64,000 nt of DNA from Verpa conica (Eukaryota; Ascomycota; Pezizomycetes; Pezizales; Morchellaceae). The stretch is from positions 930,001 to 994,000 of the forward strand of contig JAUFSD010000014.1 of NCBI GenBank assembly GCA_033030425.1, given 5' to 3'. Both the position numbers and the translations under genes were made by a program. The notes under the pieces are model-generated. The model saw only the letters and a list, made by a program, of their open reading frames with translations, had not been told where the DNA came from and did no database searches. Each line of letters starts with the position of its first letter. Positions within the stretch are counted from its first letter, which is position 1. Positions 34,247-44,060 of the stretch are shown piece after piece.

Positions 34247-34750
34247 ATGGTACCCCAACCTCCCACAGTACTCTCGGGACCCCGCAACAGGAAGCTTAGA
34301 TCGGAGCGGCCACCGACTTACACCAATGCTGCAAAGACACCGAAGCCCACCCTTAAACGTGGGATCTTCACAGGAGACACAGGGTGGAATACTGGAGCCC
34401 CATACAACTTAGCTACCCACCACCAGGAGCTACGTAGCTATGTCGAGGGGATGATAGTGGTGAGGAGGACAAAACCCCCTGAAATCGAAAAGTATATCCG
34501 GAAAGTTCGTTCTGGATCAACTATCTACAGAACAATTGCCAAGCCAGGCTGTGATACACTCAGCTTTTGCCCAGAGCCACCCAAAAGACCGCTGCTTTTC
34601 AAAGGTCTCGGGAAGAGTAGTGGCGGCGATATATCGGTTGGGGATATCGACTATGAGAGGAGGGTTTTAGGTAAAAGGATAGTTAAGAGTGAGACCGCTA
34701 GGGGGGTAAGGAGTTTGAGAAGGCTATACAAGGAGGTAAATGGTGATTAG
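34247..34750 (+). CDS. unrecognised basic protein, tentative
   Basis: A 167-codon open frame starting MVPQPPTVLSGPRNRK. It is the longest frame in this part of the spacer and is rich in Lys, Arg, Gly and Pro (for example LGKRIVKSETARGVRSLRRL). I recognise no domain, targeting signal or homologue. It lies about 480 bp upstream of TUF1 on the same strand. It may be a lineage-specific gene, an exon of one, or chance. Expression data would decide. Confidence 0.3.
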   Translation: MVPQPPTVLSGPRNRKLRSERPPTYTNAAKTPKPTLKRGIFTGDTGWNTGAPYNLATHHQELRSYVEGMIVVRRTKPPEIEKYIRKVRSGSTIYRTIAKPGCDTLSFCPEPPKRPLLFKGLGKSSGGDISVGDIDYERRVLGKRIVKSETARGVRSLRRLYKEVNGD

Positions 34751-35234
34751 GAGGAATGAGGATAGTATATATACCGTTTATTTGTTTTCTCTTTATGTCT
34801 TTTATTTCTCCTTAGATTTTTTCGATCCATATAATTTCTTTGTTGTGCTATTTCTATGGTAGTCTGGTCTTTGGAGATTTCTTTATACTTTGGTATATAT
34901 CTTGATAGGTATAAAGGCCAATGTAAGTATTTGGTGTTCCTGAATATATATGCATTCCTTCTTTGCAGCCCTTAAGTTTAGAGAGTAAGATTATGTACTA
35001 AGAATTATAGCTATAAAAAGAACCAAATGGCCTTCACCAGATAAAGAATTTGAGAGTGACCTTCTCATCATGCCAAGAGGGGCCGTGGTAGCTGTTTCAG
35101 ACAACTTTGGACTTTTCTGACTAAGACATTGTCCGAATGCGGCTTGGCACCGTTTCGATTCAGAAATTTCAACGATTGGAGATCGCGTCTTCTCTCATCT
35201 ACACCTTTCACCCCACCTCTGTGTATCGCCCACA
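34751..35234. promoter_or_regulatory. TUF1 upstream region
   Basis: 484 bp, T-rich at first and then C/T-rich over the last 100 bp before the TUF1 start codon, as in many fungal promoters. No gene is seen. Confidence 0.4.
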
Positions 35235-36912
35235 ATGGCTTCCTGGAAAGCCTTATTTGCTCCTCTTCTCAGGAGTACTACTAGGCTCTCCGAGAATATC
35301 ACAGCAAGCAACACTACTTTCTTATGCAAATCCTCACTTCAACCATCATCCTTGTGGTCTCCGCTTTCTAGATATAATGTTTCCAGCCCGATACTCACCT
35401 CTATTCGTCGGATGGCTAGTTATGAACGAAAGAAGCCTCACGTTAACATTGGTAAGCATCTCATTTGCTCAGTTCCAAGAGGTATTCGAGTCATTGACCT
35501 TTTCTTTTAGGTACCATTGGACATGTCGATCACGGAAAGGTCCGTCATATAATTGCCCCGCAATTTGGTTTGCATCGTCGGAGTCCGGATCGTCTAACGC
35601 ATATATATAGACCACCTTAACCGCTGCCATCACCAAAACTCTCGCTGCAAAAGGACAGGCTAGTTTCCATGATTACGCCTCCATTGATAAGGCCCCCGAA
35701 GAAAGAGCCCGTGGTATCACTATCTCGGCTGCTCACATCGAATACGAGACTGATAACCGGCATTACTCTCACGTTGACTGTCCTGGACATGCTGATTACA
35801 TTAAGAACATGATTACCGGTGCTGCTTCTATGGATGGTGCTATTATTGTTGTTGCTGCTTCCGATGGTCAAATGTTGGTTTTTTCCCTTTTACCTGGAAA
35901 ATTACCATACCAATAATATTAATATTTGGCTTTTTTAGGCCCCAAACTCGTGAACATCTTCTCCTTGCCCGTCAGGTCGGTGTCCAGAGAATTGTCGTCT
36001 TCGTTAACAAGGTTGATGCTCTCGAGGACCCTGAAATGTTGGAACTGGTCGAAATGGAAATGCGTGAGCTTCTCTCGAGCTATGGTTTTGACGGTGACAA
36101 TACACCTATCATTATGGGATCTGCCTTATGTGCTCTTGAGGGCCGCCGCCCAGATATTGGTGAAGAGAAAATCGTTGAGCTTTTACAGGCGGTTGATGAC
36201 TACATTCCCACCCCTGTGCGTGATCTTGATATGCCCTTCTTGATGCCTGTTGAAGGTTTGATCCTGAACAATCTCCTATTTAAACGCTACTAAAAATATT
36301 TATAGATGTATTTTCTATTGCTGGACGTGGTACTGTTGCTACTGGACGTGTTGAACGTGGAATGCTTAAGAAAGGTGAAGAAGTCGAACTTGTCGGATTT
36401 GAAGACACTCCCATCAAGACCATCGTCACCGGCCTCGAAACTTTCAAGAAAGAACTCGACTCTGCCCAAGCCGGAGATAACGCTGGTCTCCTCCTTCGTG
36501 GTGTCAAGCGTGATCAGATTCGTCGTGGTATGGTCATTGTCAAACCTGGTACTACTAAGGCAAAGAGCAAGTTCTTGGCTTCACTCTACGTTCTTACTAA
36601 GGAGGAAGGTGGTCGTCACACTGGATTTCATGGAAACTACCGCCCCCAGATGTTCCTAAGGACTTCTGATATTCCCGTTACTATTGATTTCCCCGAGGGA
36701 ACCGAAGATATGAGCAAGATGGTCATGCCTGGCGATAACACTGAAGTTCAGTGCCAGATCTATAAGCCAATGGCTATTGACCCTGGCCAGCGTTTTAACC
36801 TCCGTGAGGGTGGAAGGCGAGTCTTGAACCCCCTGAGAATTAGCTAGAAAGTTTTTTAACCAATCTAAACAGAACCGTTGCTACTGGTCTTATTACTCGG
36901 ATTTTGGACTAA
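35235..36912 (+). CDS. TUF1: mitochondrial elongation factor Tu
   Basis: Six exons (35235-35451, 35511-35539, 35611-35873, 35939-36255, 36306-36816, 36873-36912) give 458 residues. The GTPase brings aminoacyl-tRNA to the mitoribosome. About 70 N-terminal residues are a targeting leader. G motifs are GHVDHGKT (G1), RGITIS (G2), DCPGHADY (G3), NKVD (G4) and GSAL (G5). Domains 2 and 3 follow, including [13 protein letters not shown] and [15 protein letters not shown]. Intron 2 splits G1 between Lys and Thr, and exon 2 is only 29 nt. The last intron (36817-36872) has a GC donor, AG|GCGAGT. The nearest GT donor, 5 nt downstream, would break the invariant GGRTVATG. The final exon encodes only the last 12 residues and part of a codon. 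Confidence 0.95.
36817..36872 (+). other. GC-AG intron in TUF1
   Basis: 56-nt intron with donor GCGAGT after exon-final AG, acceptor CAG, and CTAAAC near the 3' end as a likely branch point. Reading frame and near-universal EF-Tu conservation on both sides require this junction. Confidence 0.9.
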
Positions 36913-37476
36913 AAATAGCAAAGTTTGCAAAGGTAAAATTAGGAATTTTGTAAATTTAGAATTGGGTTAGGTCTATGAACAAGAAAAAAAAAAATGACGG
37001 ATGCATCAACATTTTTTGTCCATACTTAAATCTCTCCATTCTTTGTGGTACTTTTATTTATTTTCCTTTAAGATTATATTTGTTAGATATACTTTTTTCT
37101 TGTATCAAATATACAGCACTTTTTCCATTAGATCATTATAGCCTTATGCATCCAGGTGTTTCAAGATGAATAGGAGCTAGAGAAAGCAGAAATATATTAT
37201 GCCATTACTCTTATGTAGGCACGAGTGATTCATGCCTACCCTTGTATAATTGCTGTGAGGGGGGGGAATAATATGACAAAAAAGCCTTGACGCCGTTAAG
37301 AAATATCCTGACTACGCCTAGTTTCTCAAATCTATTCAATGGCTATGCGGCCCAAGAGTCCTTGGTATTCTCTCAACTATCATAACCTCGATCATTCAAC
37401 CTCAAGCATAGAGATATAACTATGAACCCTCAAAATCAGTATATACTCTTAGAAGAATCACCATCAGATCGAAGCC
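36913..37476. other. convergent 3' spacer TUF1 / GCLM
   Basis: About 560 bp, AT-rich, between two convergent genes. It presumably holds both 3' UTRs and poly-A signals. No gene is seen. Confidence 0.5.
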
Positions 37477-38377
37477 CTACCCTTTGTTTTCAACAACCCC
37501 TCTACTCCTAATAACAGCAGTATACTTGATGACCCACTGTGGTATGAGTTTCGAACTCTTATTAAACAACCCAAACTCCCCTACTAATAACTTCTCCAGT
37601 GTTTCAGCCGGTAATATATCCGTGCAATCGTTATGCGTTAGTAGCTCAATCCCGTGCTCTTTTGCGTACAATATCAACGGTCTTGGCACTACACAGCAAT
37701 CTCTCACATTGATCTGATCAACGCTCGGCTTTACATGCGTGTGCGGAAGCAGCTGCGATAACCGTGTGGTCCCAAACTCAGATAACCCAATACGTGAGAC
37801 TTTACCCTCCGCGTGCAATTTCTCAAGGGTGCGGTACGTGCGCGTCCATTCGAGAATGTCCTCTTCTGGGGAGGTTTCTTCGTCTTCTGCATCGAATGAG
37901 ATTTTGGGGAAGGAGACGATGAGGAGACCGATGTTTGATACCCCAAGGGATTCTGAGACGAGGCGGACAGCATCGATAGTTTGTTGGCAACGGAGGGAGG
38001 CAGGAACGTTGGGGAGGTAGAATAGTTTTACTGAGGCGTGTTAGGTTTTGTTTTGTGTTACTACTCCGAATTCTATAGAACTTACCAGTGACATCGTATT
38101 CTCCTCTATCTTCTACTAGTATCTCTGGCTCATTGATCGCCGCAGGAATATATGTAATGCCGTCCTCCCCGACCTTTGTCCATTCCTCTACTTTCGCTTT
38201 TCCCCCGTGTCCATTCGTGCTGGCGGAGCTATCGGCCGATACAGAGGAAGCCGCTTTGAACCTTTCTCGTAGTGAATTAACGAGCTCGGTGTTTGACCCT
38301 TCGAGTGTTGGCTTCTTGATCACTTCCGCGCCAGCAGTCATAATATTGCCGGTGGAAAGAATACATCGTGTCACCAT
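37477..38377 (-). CDS. glutamate-cysteine ligase regulatory (modifier) subunit
   Basis: Two exons (38377-38086 and 38030-37477; 55-nt intron) give 281 residues. The protein is the aldo-keto-reductase-fold modifier subunit that raises activity of glutamate-cysteine ligase, the first step of glutathione synthesis, in the cytosol. Family blocks are KLFYLPNVPASLRCQQ at the splice junction, TIDAVRLVSESLGVSNIGLL, KVSRIGLSEFGTTRL, VDQINVRDCCVVPRPL and LLTHNDCTDILP. Fungal family members are usually 260-300 residues. The ATG at 38377 (MVTRCILSTGNIM) fits the family start. Longer frames upstream have no support. The catalytic subunit is not in this window. Confidence 0.87.
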
Positions 38378-38926
38378 TGTTTCGTTTCTTCGGGAGAGAA
38401 AGAAGAAGTTGAGAGTATTTGGGAGTATTTGGGATTTCCGAAGAAGGTCGGTCAATTGGCGCGGTGAGGGGTAGTGTGAGGAAGTGGGGACAAAGTCGCA
38501 AGAGTCCCTGATATTTATTTCACAAAGGGGCGTAGTATGTCATGTTTGATTACGAATAATCAACCAAACTCGAAATTATTCGATGTCCCTTCCTATAGCC
38601 CCGTAGTAGGATCAGTTCACGTAATAAGGCCATGCATTCAGGTCTTGTGCATTTTTTATAGGTTAGAAGCCTATATGTACATGTATAGTGATTGTAAGCA
38701 TTTATTTGTAATACGAAATCGAACGTTCTCCAATCGTGTGAATATGCATGTCTGTCCACTCAGATGAGCATGCCAGTTAACTCATGTAGTTGCCAGCTTA
38801 CATATCACCTTGCCCTGCATTCAGCCGCAGATCAATCAGATAAGATTCAGGCAACGTCAACTCCTCTGAAGTGCAGTTCGCTCAGTTATCTTTCTTGCCC
38901 CTAGGGTGTCCGCTGAGATTCTTGCA
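38378..38926. promoter_or_regulatory. divergent intergenic region GCLM / APS1
   Basis: 549 bp between two divergent start codons. The middle is AT-rich with a TACATGTA palindrome near 38676. No specific factor site is assigned. Confidence 0.45.
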
Positions 38927-39765
38927 ATGGCCATCAGGTAATCTCACCTTTTTACCGTACCTTGACACGGATATTACTGATGTAAAGCATTTTTGGGGTA
39001 GATACGTTATTCTACTCTCCCGTCAAGGTAAAGTGGTAAGTTCGCTGGCGGGGTAGCTTTAGGGACCAGGAGCTCATATCACAACTGTACAGCGTCTTTG
39101 CAAATGGTTCACTACACTCTCGCCAAAAGAGAAAGCCAAAATCACAAAGGAGATCTCAGCCCTCGTTCTTGCACGAAGGACACGGATGTGTAACTTCCTT
39201 GAGTACAAAGGTCAGCAATCAAACCCCTAGAAATCGATATCCCTAAAGCAGCCAGACTTAAAAGTCCACATATTCCCAGATTCCAAAGTCGTTTACAGAC
39301 GCTACGCTTCACTCTTCTTCATTGCCGGAATAGATGCCACAGACAACGAACTAATAACCCTTGAGATCGTGCACCGCTACGTTGAGCAGATGGATAAATA
39401 CTATGGCAATGTCTGCGAACTCGACATCATCTTTAATTTTCAAAAGGCCTACTTCATCCTTGATGAACTCCTTATTGCTGGAGAGCTGCAGGAGACCTCA
39501 AAGAAGAACGTGCTGAGATGTATCTCTCAGCAAGATGCACTAGAGGATATGGAAGTAAGTTCAATCCCCTCCCACCCCTACCCACTCCGCCTTTTACCCC
39601 ATCATACTACTTATATATCCCCCCTCACGCTCTCCTCCCAATTATCCAATTTCCTTTATTCTACTTTATTGGCCGGTTTTTTATTATTTATGTCCTGAGA
39701 AATAGTTATCTTGAAATCAAAACTAGTTGGTTCATGACTTGCTCGGTTCAAATGGCTTCGTATAG
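38927..39765 (+). CDS. APS1: AP-1 clathrin adaptor complex sigma subunit
   Basis: Five exons (38927-38937, 39002-39035, 39093-39210, 39280-39554, 39727-39765) give 158 residues. Sigma is the small longin-like chain of the AP-1 adaptor, which sorts cargo at trans-Golgi and endosomes. The chain reads [15 protein letters not shown], then [52 protein letters not shown] and [20 protein letters not shown], all typical of AP-1 sigma. Exons 1 and 2 are just 11 and 34 nt. The C-terminal exon is not conserved in this family. [12 protein letters not shown] is the choice that keeps frame and gives normal length, but another acceptor downstream is possible. Confidence 0.9.
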
Positions 39766-41472
39766 CCTGCATAATCCATGCAGCCTACGAATACGGAACC
39801 GGAGAAGGGAGTTGGAAGCTATGGTTTGGTATGTGTTTCTGGTAGACTCAGTTAGGTTGTAATGAGTAATTACGTAAAGGTAAAAGACCAAGGTTAATAC
39901 ATTTGTGACAAGGGCTATACATAGGCCCCGAACTGATTTTATTGTATTTCTTGTAAATATCTAGTTTTGGGGTTGTTTTCCTCAGCCAGATTAGTTTGAG
40001 GGGTTTGGGAATTCCATACGCGGCTTCTAGACCCTCGATAACTTCGACTTCGAAATAGTAGCGGTATTTTCTAGTAGGAATTACGTGATTTGCTAAGACT
40101 ATGCCTAACGCCCCCTGTCTCAGCATTATAAATCACAGTTGTCTATTAGACTGGTGTTTCTAGTGTTATTCTTGGCCATAGCCCCCGTTCATCCCCACTC
40201 ATCCCCATTCCCATTCTCTTCGTTTTCATTCTCCTAGTTAAAATTTCTACCCTTGGCTATTTCAAAAATCCGCATGTAATCCTCTACAGCTATCAAAGTC
40301 ATAATATCATACCTTCTGGAACCATCCACATAATCAAGAGAAACGATAAAAGCCTTTGGAGTTCAGGTTTAACCTGCCCAAACGTTTGCTGATAGAAACC
40401 CTAGAGTTTATAATTAGGCAAAATGTCTATATTTCCTTATAAGGGTGGATACTATGGCTACGTATGTAACTTGTTAATAGCTAAATTTACATACCTGAAC
40501 ATATATATATATATTCCAGCAGACCGCGCATTTGATAGTTGCTTTGCAGACAATTTTATAGTCTAGAGCCCTCAAATTAATATAAATACATAGTTTCTTC
40601 GGTTATTATTGATCAATACCCAATAAACCATCATACAGCATTTGGTTTAGGATAAACATAGATACTACATGTAGTATATTAACCAAGAAGACTTTTAAAA
40701 AAGTGATACCTACTATTGGCAATGGTAAACACTGACGTCAGCCTCTAATATAGTCTCATGCCCAGACGTACCCCTATACAGCCATGGGGATGGGAACAAG
40801 ACTACCTCGATCTGATGTACTCACGAAATTTATACTCAAATTCCCCTCTTAGATAGGTGAACTAGTGAACATTTTAACTCAGTGGTCGAATTTAGATTAT
40901 CAGCATTATATATGTAATTCTATATTTGTGGATAGTCAAACTAGCATATAAAGCCAATATTAGGTATATTGTGGGTCGTTAATTCCCTAGCTAGCTATAT
41001 AAGCTTTCTTTTTGGAAAAACTAAGACTATGTGTACAACGTAAAATGTACTCTATAAGTTATTTCCCCTTCTAGAGTATAAAGAGAGTTTTTCATAGAAC
41101 TCCAGCCCAGAGGTTGTGTTTGTCTCGCGAATCTTTCTAAAGTATCATCAAAGTTTTGGAGTTTTTTTTCTGGTGCCAGATCTTAAAACTCTAGTTACTT
41201 GATTATTAGAACTAATGCGTTGCATAACTAGGAAAAGTTCTTCTCTAGTCGAAAGGTTCCAAGTCAGTCTTAACTCTAGGGCTTTACATTCAAAAGGCCC
41301 AAAAATGGCGGTATCTTATATTTTTATCCTGCCAGGTGAAAATAGGGCGTTGAAGGCGATAAGATAGTGCTAATCGAGGGACCAGAGAACATCAAGCATA
41401 TTTTAAGCAATAGAAGTGGTGTATCTACTGGCCTTTGCTTGGTTAGGTAGCGCAAGTATTATGGGTATCTAC
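39766..41472. other. spacer after APS1
   Basis: About 1.7 kb. On the minus strand at 39848-40126 an open frame contains NHVIPTRKYRYYFEVEVIEG, faintly like a SPRY-domain strand, but it is too short and isolated to call a gene. The remainder is AT-rich, with a perfect TGACGTCA at 40733-40740. Confidence 0.45.
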
Positions 41473-41576
41473 TACTCGCTGAAAAATAAAGTCTGTCGTC
41501 TGGGTATATCGCTTCCTTATATGGAAGCCTGGTTGCAACCCGTACCCAGGCGACAGACTCTATTTTTCAGCGAGTA
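41473..41576. mobile_element. 104-bp TA-flanked inverted-repeat element (TACTCGCTGAAAAATA type)
   Basis: The left end TACTCGCTGAAAAATAAAGT and the inverted right end match over about 34 bases with two mismatches, enclosing a short loop of about 36 bases. TA stands at both ends. It could fold into one long hairpin. Non-coding MITE. Confidence 0.8.
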
Positions 41577-41610
41577 GACGGGACTCGAGGATAACCCCTG
41601 AGTAATCGAG

Positions 41611-41788
41611 TACAGTCGTTCACCCCCGTGTGGCGAATACCCCCATATGGCGAATACCCCCATATGGCGAACAGGGGGTCTGTATGGCCCATATCTCCAA
41701 CCCTAATCCACAGTTCTGTCGTTCATTACTTATTTAGACCCCTATTCACCACACGGGGGTATTCGCCGCGGGGGGGTGAACGACTGTA
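41611..41788. mobile_element. 178-bp TA-flanked inverted-repeat element (TACAGTCGTTCACCCCC type)
   Basis: Bases 41611-41627 and 41772-41788 are perfect 17-bp inverted repeats starting TACAGTCGTTC. With a few mismatches the repeat runs about 50 bp inward. The left half has a tandem CGAATACCCCCATATGG unit. TA at the ends and the CAGT start resemble pogo/Fot1-type Tc1/mariner ends. It lies only 34 bp from the previous element and about 340 bp upstream of the BTB gene. Confidence 0.82.
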
Positions 41789-41867
41789 TGTACCTAAGTG
41801 AGCACTTCTACATGATTTTACTACATCAAAATACCAACTCTGATAGGTTAGCCTCTATCACCTGATG

Positions 41868-41875
41868 TGACGTCA
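41868..41875. promoter_or_regulatory. consensus CRE (TGACGTCA) upstream of BTB gene
   Basis: A perfect palindrome 251 bp before the preferred start of the BTB gene. It is a candidate ATF/CREB-type site. Function is inferred only. Confidence 0.35.
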
Positions 41876-42125
41876 TAAACACGCATATGCAATATTGAGA
41901 TTCTTAGTTTAAAAATCGAATAATATGTAAGGTATCTAATGAAGGATTCTCAGACATTTTTTGAGTTATGAGCCAAGTAATTTTTAGGCAACAGCTTAAA
42001 TTAGACAATGAGATATTCATATAGGCTTTTGGGCGTGAATGACTTGGGTTAGGGTTATATATTTCGTAACGTCACCCCTTAGTTGTATGTGGCATCCTCA
42101 TCAGCAACTAGCATTCTTGCCAAAA

Positions 42126-44060
42126 ATGCGCGACTCGGACCTTTCCCTTGATTCGCATGATGTTTTTCACTATAACCTTTTGGATAATGCGCCAAACGAC
42201 AATGATAAAGACCTTCTTGTACACCTTGAAGCTCTCCGCAAGGAAGCTTCCAAAGATGGCGATGTTGTCTTCGTCCTCCCTAATAATACTAGAATATGGG
42301 CCCACTCCCCTCTTTTCTACATTGCTGCTGGTAAAAAACTACCCACGGAGTTTGGTACCCCACGACATCTCGGTCCCGGACCAGACATTATAGAGAAAGT
42401 TAGAAACGACTCGGGTACCGATGTGACAGTGCTATATGTCTCTGAGGAGGATCAGCCTGCTTTCGAGAAAGTAATGGACGCTTGTTACAAGGCCAACAGC
42501 TTGGATGGGATTTGGGAGGCGATGGGCTATGGTGCTATCAATCTTAACAGAAAGGAACTTGATACAAGTGCCCCTCTAAATCCAACATTACCTACATCTC
42601 TGTTACCAGATTTTGAGATAAAGCTCAAAGAACCAGGGGATGGGCCCTCATTTTGCGTGTTAAAGGTCCATAAATTTCTTCTCGCTAGGAGAATTCCATA
42701 CTACGAGACATTCTTCAATTCAAAATTCGCCGATGCCTCCGGGAATACTTCGACTGTTAACACAGAGGATTTTACGACTTTTTCCCTATGGATTGTCGCA
42801 GGTTTTGTTTACCAGCAAAAGCTCTCGACAATTCTTATGTCTCATCAAAAATTAGCTGATTATATCGCTCGTCATCCGGCCACCCCAGGAGAACCTCTAT
42901 GCTGCGCCACTTTTGGCGCCGATCGACCTATTCCCGACGTTGGAATCGTAGATAAACTACTAGAGATAGCTAGAGCTGCTCACTACCTACAAGTTACTGG
43001 CCTCGAAAATTGGGCTCATTTCTTTCTCTGTGAGTTGGGGCACCACTTCCAGTGTTCTGGAAGAGGGAGTAGTATTCTCGTCCCTCATATCCTCAACCTT
43101 GTAGCCGACAGCGAGATTACAGACAGATGGATTCTAAAAAAGGGTGTTTCCCTACTTGCACAACACCGGAACATCGCCGCAATGTGGAAACGCCCACTAT
43201 TGAATTGCACGCCTTCTGTATTGGAATCGTTGATTGCAGAAATAAAAACCAATAGTGAGAGGGGTATTGAGAAAGGGGGGCGAGCTGTTCAGCTCTTTGT
43301 GAAACTTTCGAACCTAAGGCGTCATACTTTATCGTCAAAAAATTCCGACAATTGGGATAAAAAACTACTAGTCCCGTTAATGGATCACACAGTGGAGGTC
43401 ATAGCAAGAAGATTCGACAGCCCTGATACCACCACCGCCCTATCAACTCTATTTGGTGGGCTCAACTTTTCGCGACCTATTGCGGAGGAATTACTTGGAA
43501 GAATCGTGTGCAGTAATACTTTAGGAGAGAGAAACTGCAGACAAGTATTCGTCGGCATCATTGCGCTAGTGAAATCATGTGGGAGTAATGCGCCAGAAGT
43601 CAACAAGGCTAGAACGGAATGTATTTCGTGGTTTCAGCGAAAGTGGGTCACACTGACCTTCAGTCCTAGCCTAAAGGCTCCGAAAGGCCCTTCACCAAGA
43701 GTTGGGGAACATAGGTCTAGAGATATCCGAGATCGTGGGGATCAGAGAAATTCAACTGAAACATCTACCCCTTTACCTACCCATTGGAGAGGACCACCCC
43801 TTACATCACGAGGCACGGACAAGTTAAAGGAGCCACTGGCAGAGAATGGGGGAAATTTTTTCTCGACTTGGAACGAGGAAGACCTTAGAGAGCTAGCAAA
43901 AGTACTCCCAGCCTCTGTCTCAGACTTAGTAGCCACAAGCCATCGCAAAGGCCCTCCTATTGACGACAGTTACAAGCCTCTAAAAGAGACCAGGAAAGGC
44001 AATTACAATTCAGGGCATGGGGTTCGTGGAGGAACAGGTGGTCGTAGAGGGGCCTTATAG
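42126..44060 (+). CDS. BTB/POZ-like domain protein
   Basis: Uninterrupted frame. The preferred ATG at 42126 (MRDSDLSLDSHDVF) gives 644 residues. An in-frame ATG at 42039 would add 29 hydrophobic residues and is less likely. Two segments resemble the first strands and helices of BTB folds: VVFVLPNNTRIWAHSPLFYIAAG (residues about 45-70) and FEIKLKEPGD followed by LKVHKFLLARRIPYYETFFN (about 165-205). A helical middle part follows, then a basic disordered tail ending in Gly/Arg repeats (GHGVRGGTGGRRGAL), which could bind RNA. Such double-BTB proteins are common and mostly uncharacterised in Pezizomycotina. Adaptor roles are typical of the domain, but no partner can be named. Confidence 0.75.
   Translation: MRDSDLSLDSHDVFHYNLLDNAPNDNDKDLLVHLEALRKEASKDGDVVFVLPNNTRIWAHSPLFYIAAGKKLPTEFGTPRHLGPGPDIIEKVRNDSGTDVTVLYVSEEDQPAFEKVMDACYKANSLDGIWEAMGYGAINLNRKELDTSAPLNPTLPTSLLPDFEIKLKEPGDGPSFCVLKVHKFLLARRIPYYETFFNSKFADASGNTSTVNTEDFTTFSLWIVAGFVYQQKLSTILMSHQKLADYIARHPATPGEPLCCATFGADRPIPDVGIVDKLLEIARAAHYLQVTGLENWAHFFLCELGHHFQCSGRGSSILVPHILNLVADSEITDRWILKKGVSLLAQHRNIAAMWKRPLLNCTPSVLESLIAEIKTNSERGIEKGGRAVQLFVKLSNLRRHTLSSKNSDNWDKKLLVPLMDHTVEVIARRFDSPDTTTALSTLFGGLNFSRPIAEELLGRIVCSNTLGERNCRQVFVGIIALVKSCGSNAPEVNKARTECISWFQRKWVTLTFSPSLKAPKGPSPRVGEHRSRDIRDRGDQRNSTETSTPLPTHWRGPPLTSRGTDKLKEPLAENGGNFFSTWNEEDLRELAKVLPASVSDLVATSHRKGPPIDDSYKPLKETRKGNYNSGHGVRGGTGGRRGAL

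Noticed and set aside
39848..40126. Minus-strand frame with a SPRY-like strand (YYFEVEVIEG)
   Set aside because: Only about 90 codons, no second SPRY motif, no exon partners and a non-ATG-rich context. Kept only as a remark in the spacer entry.
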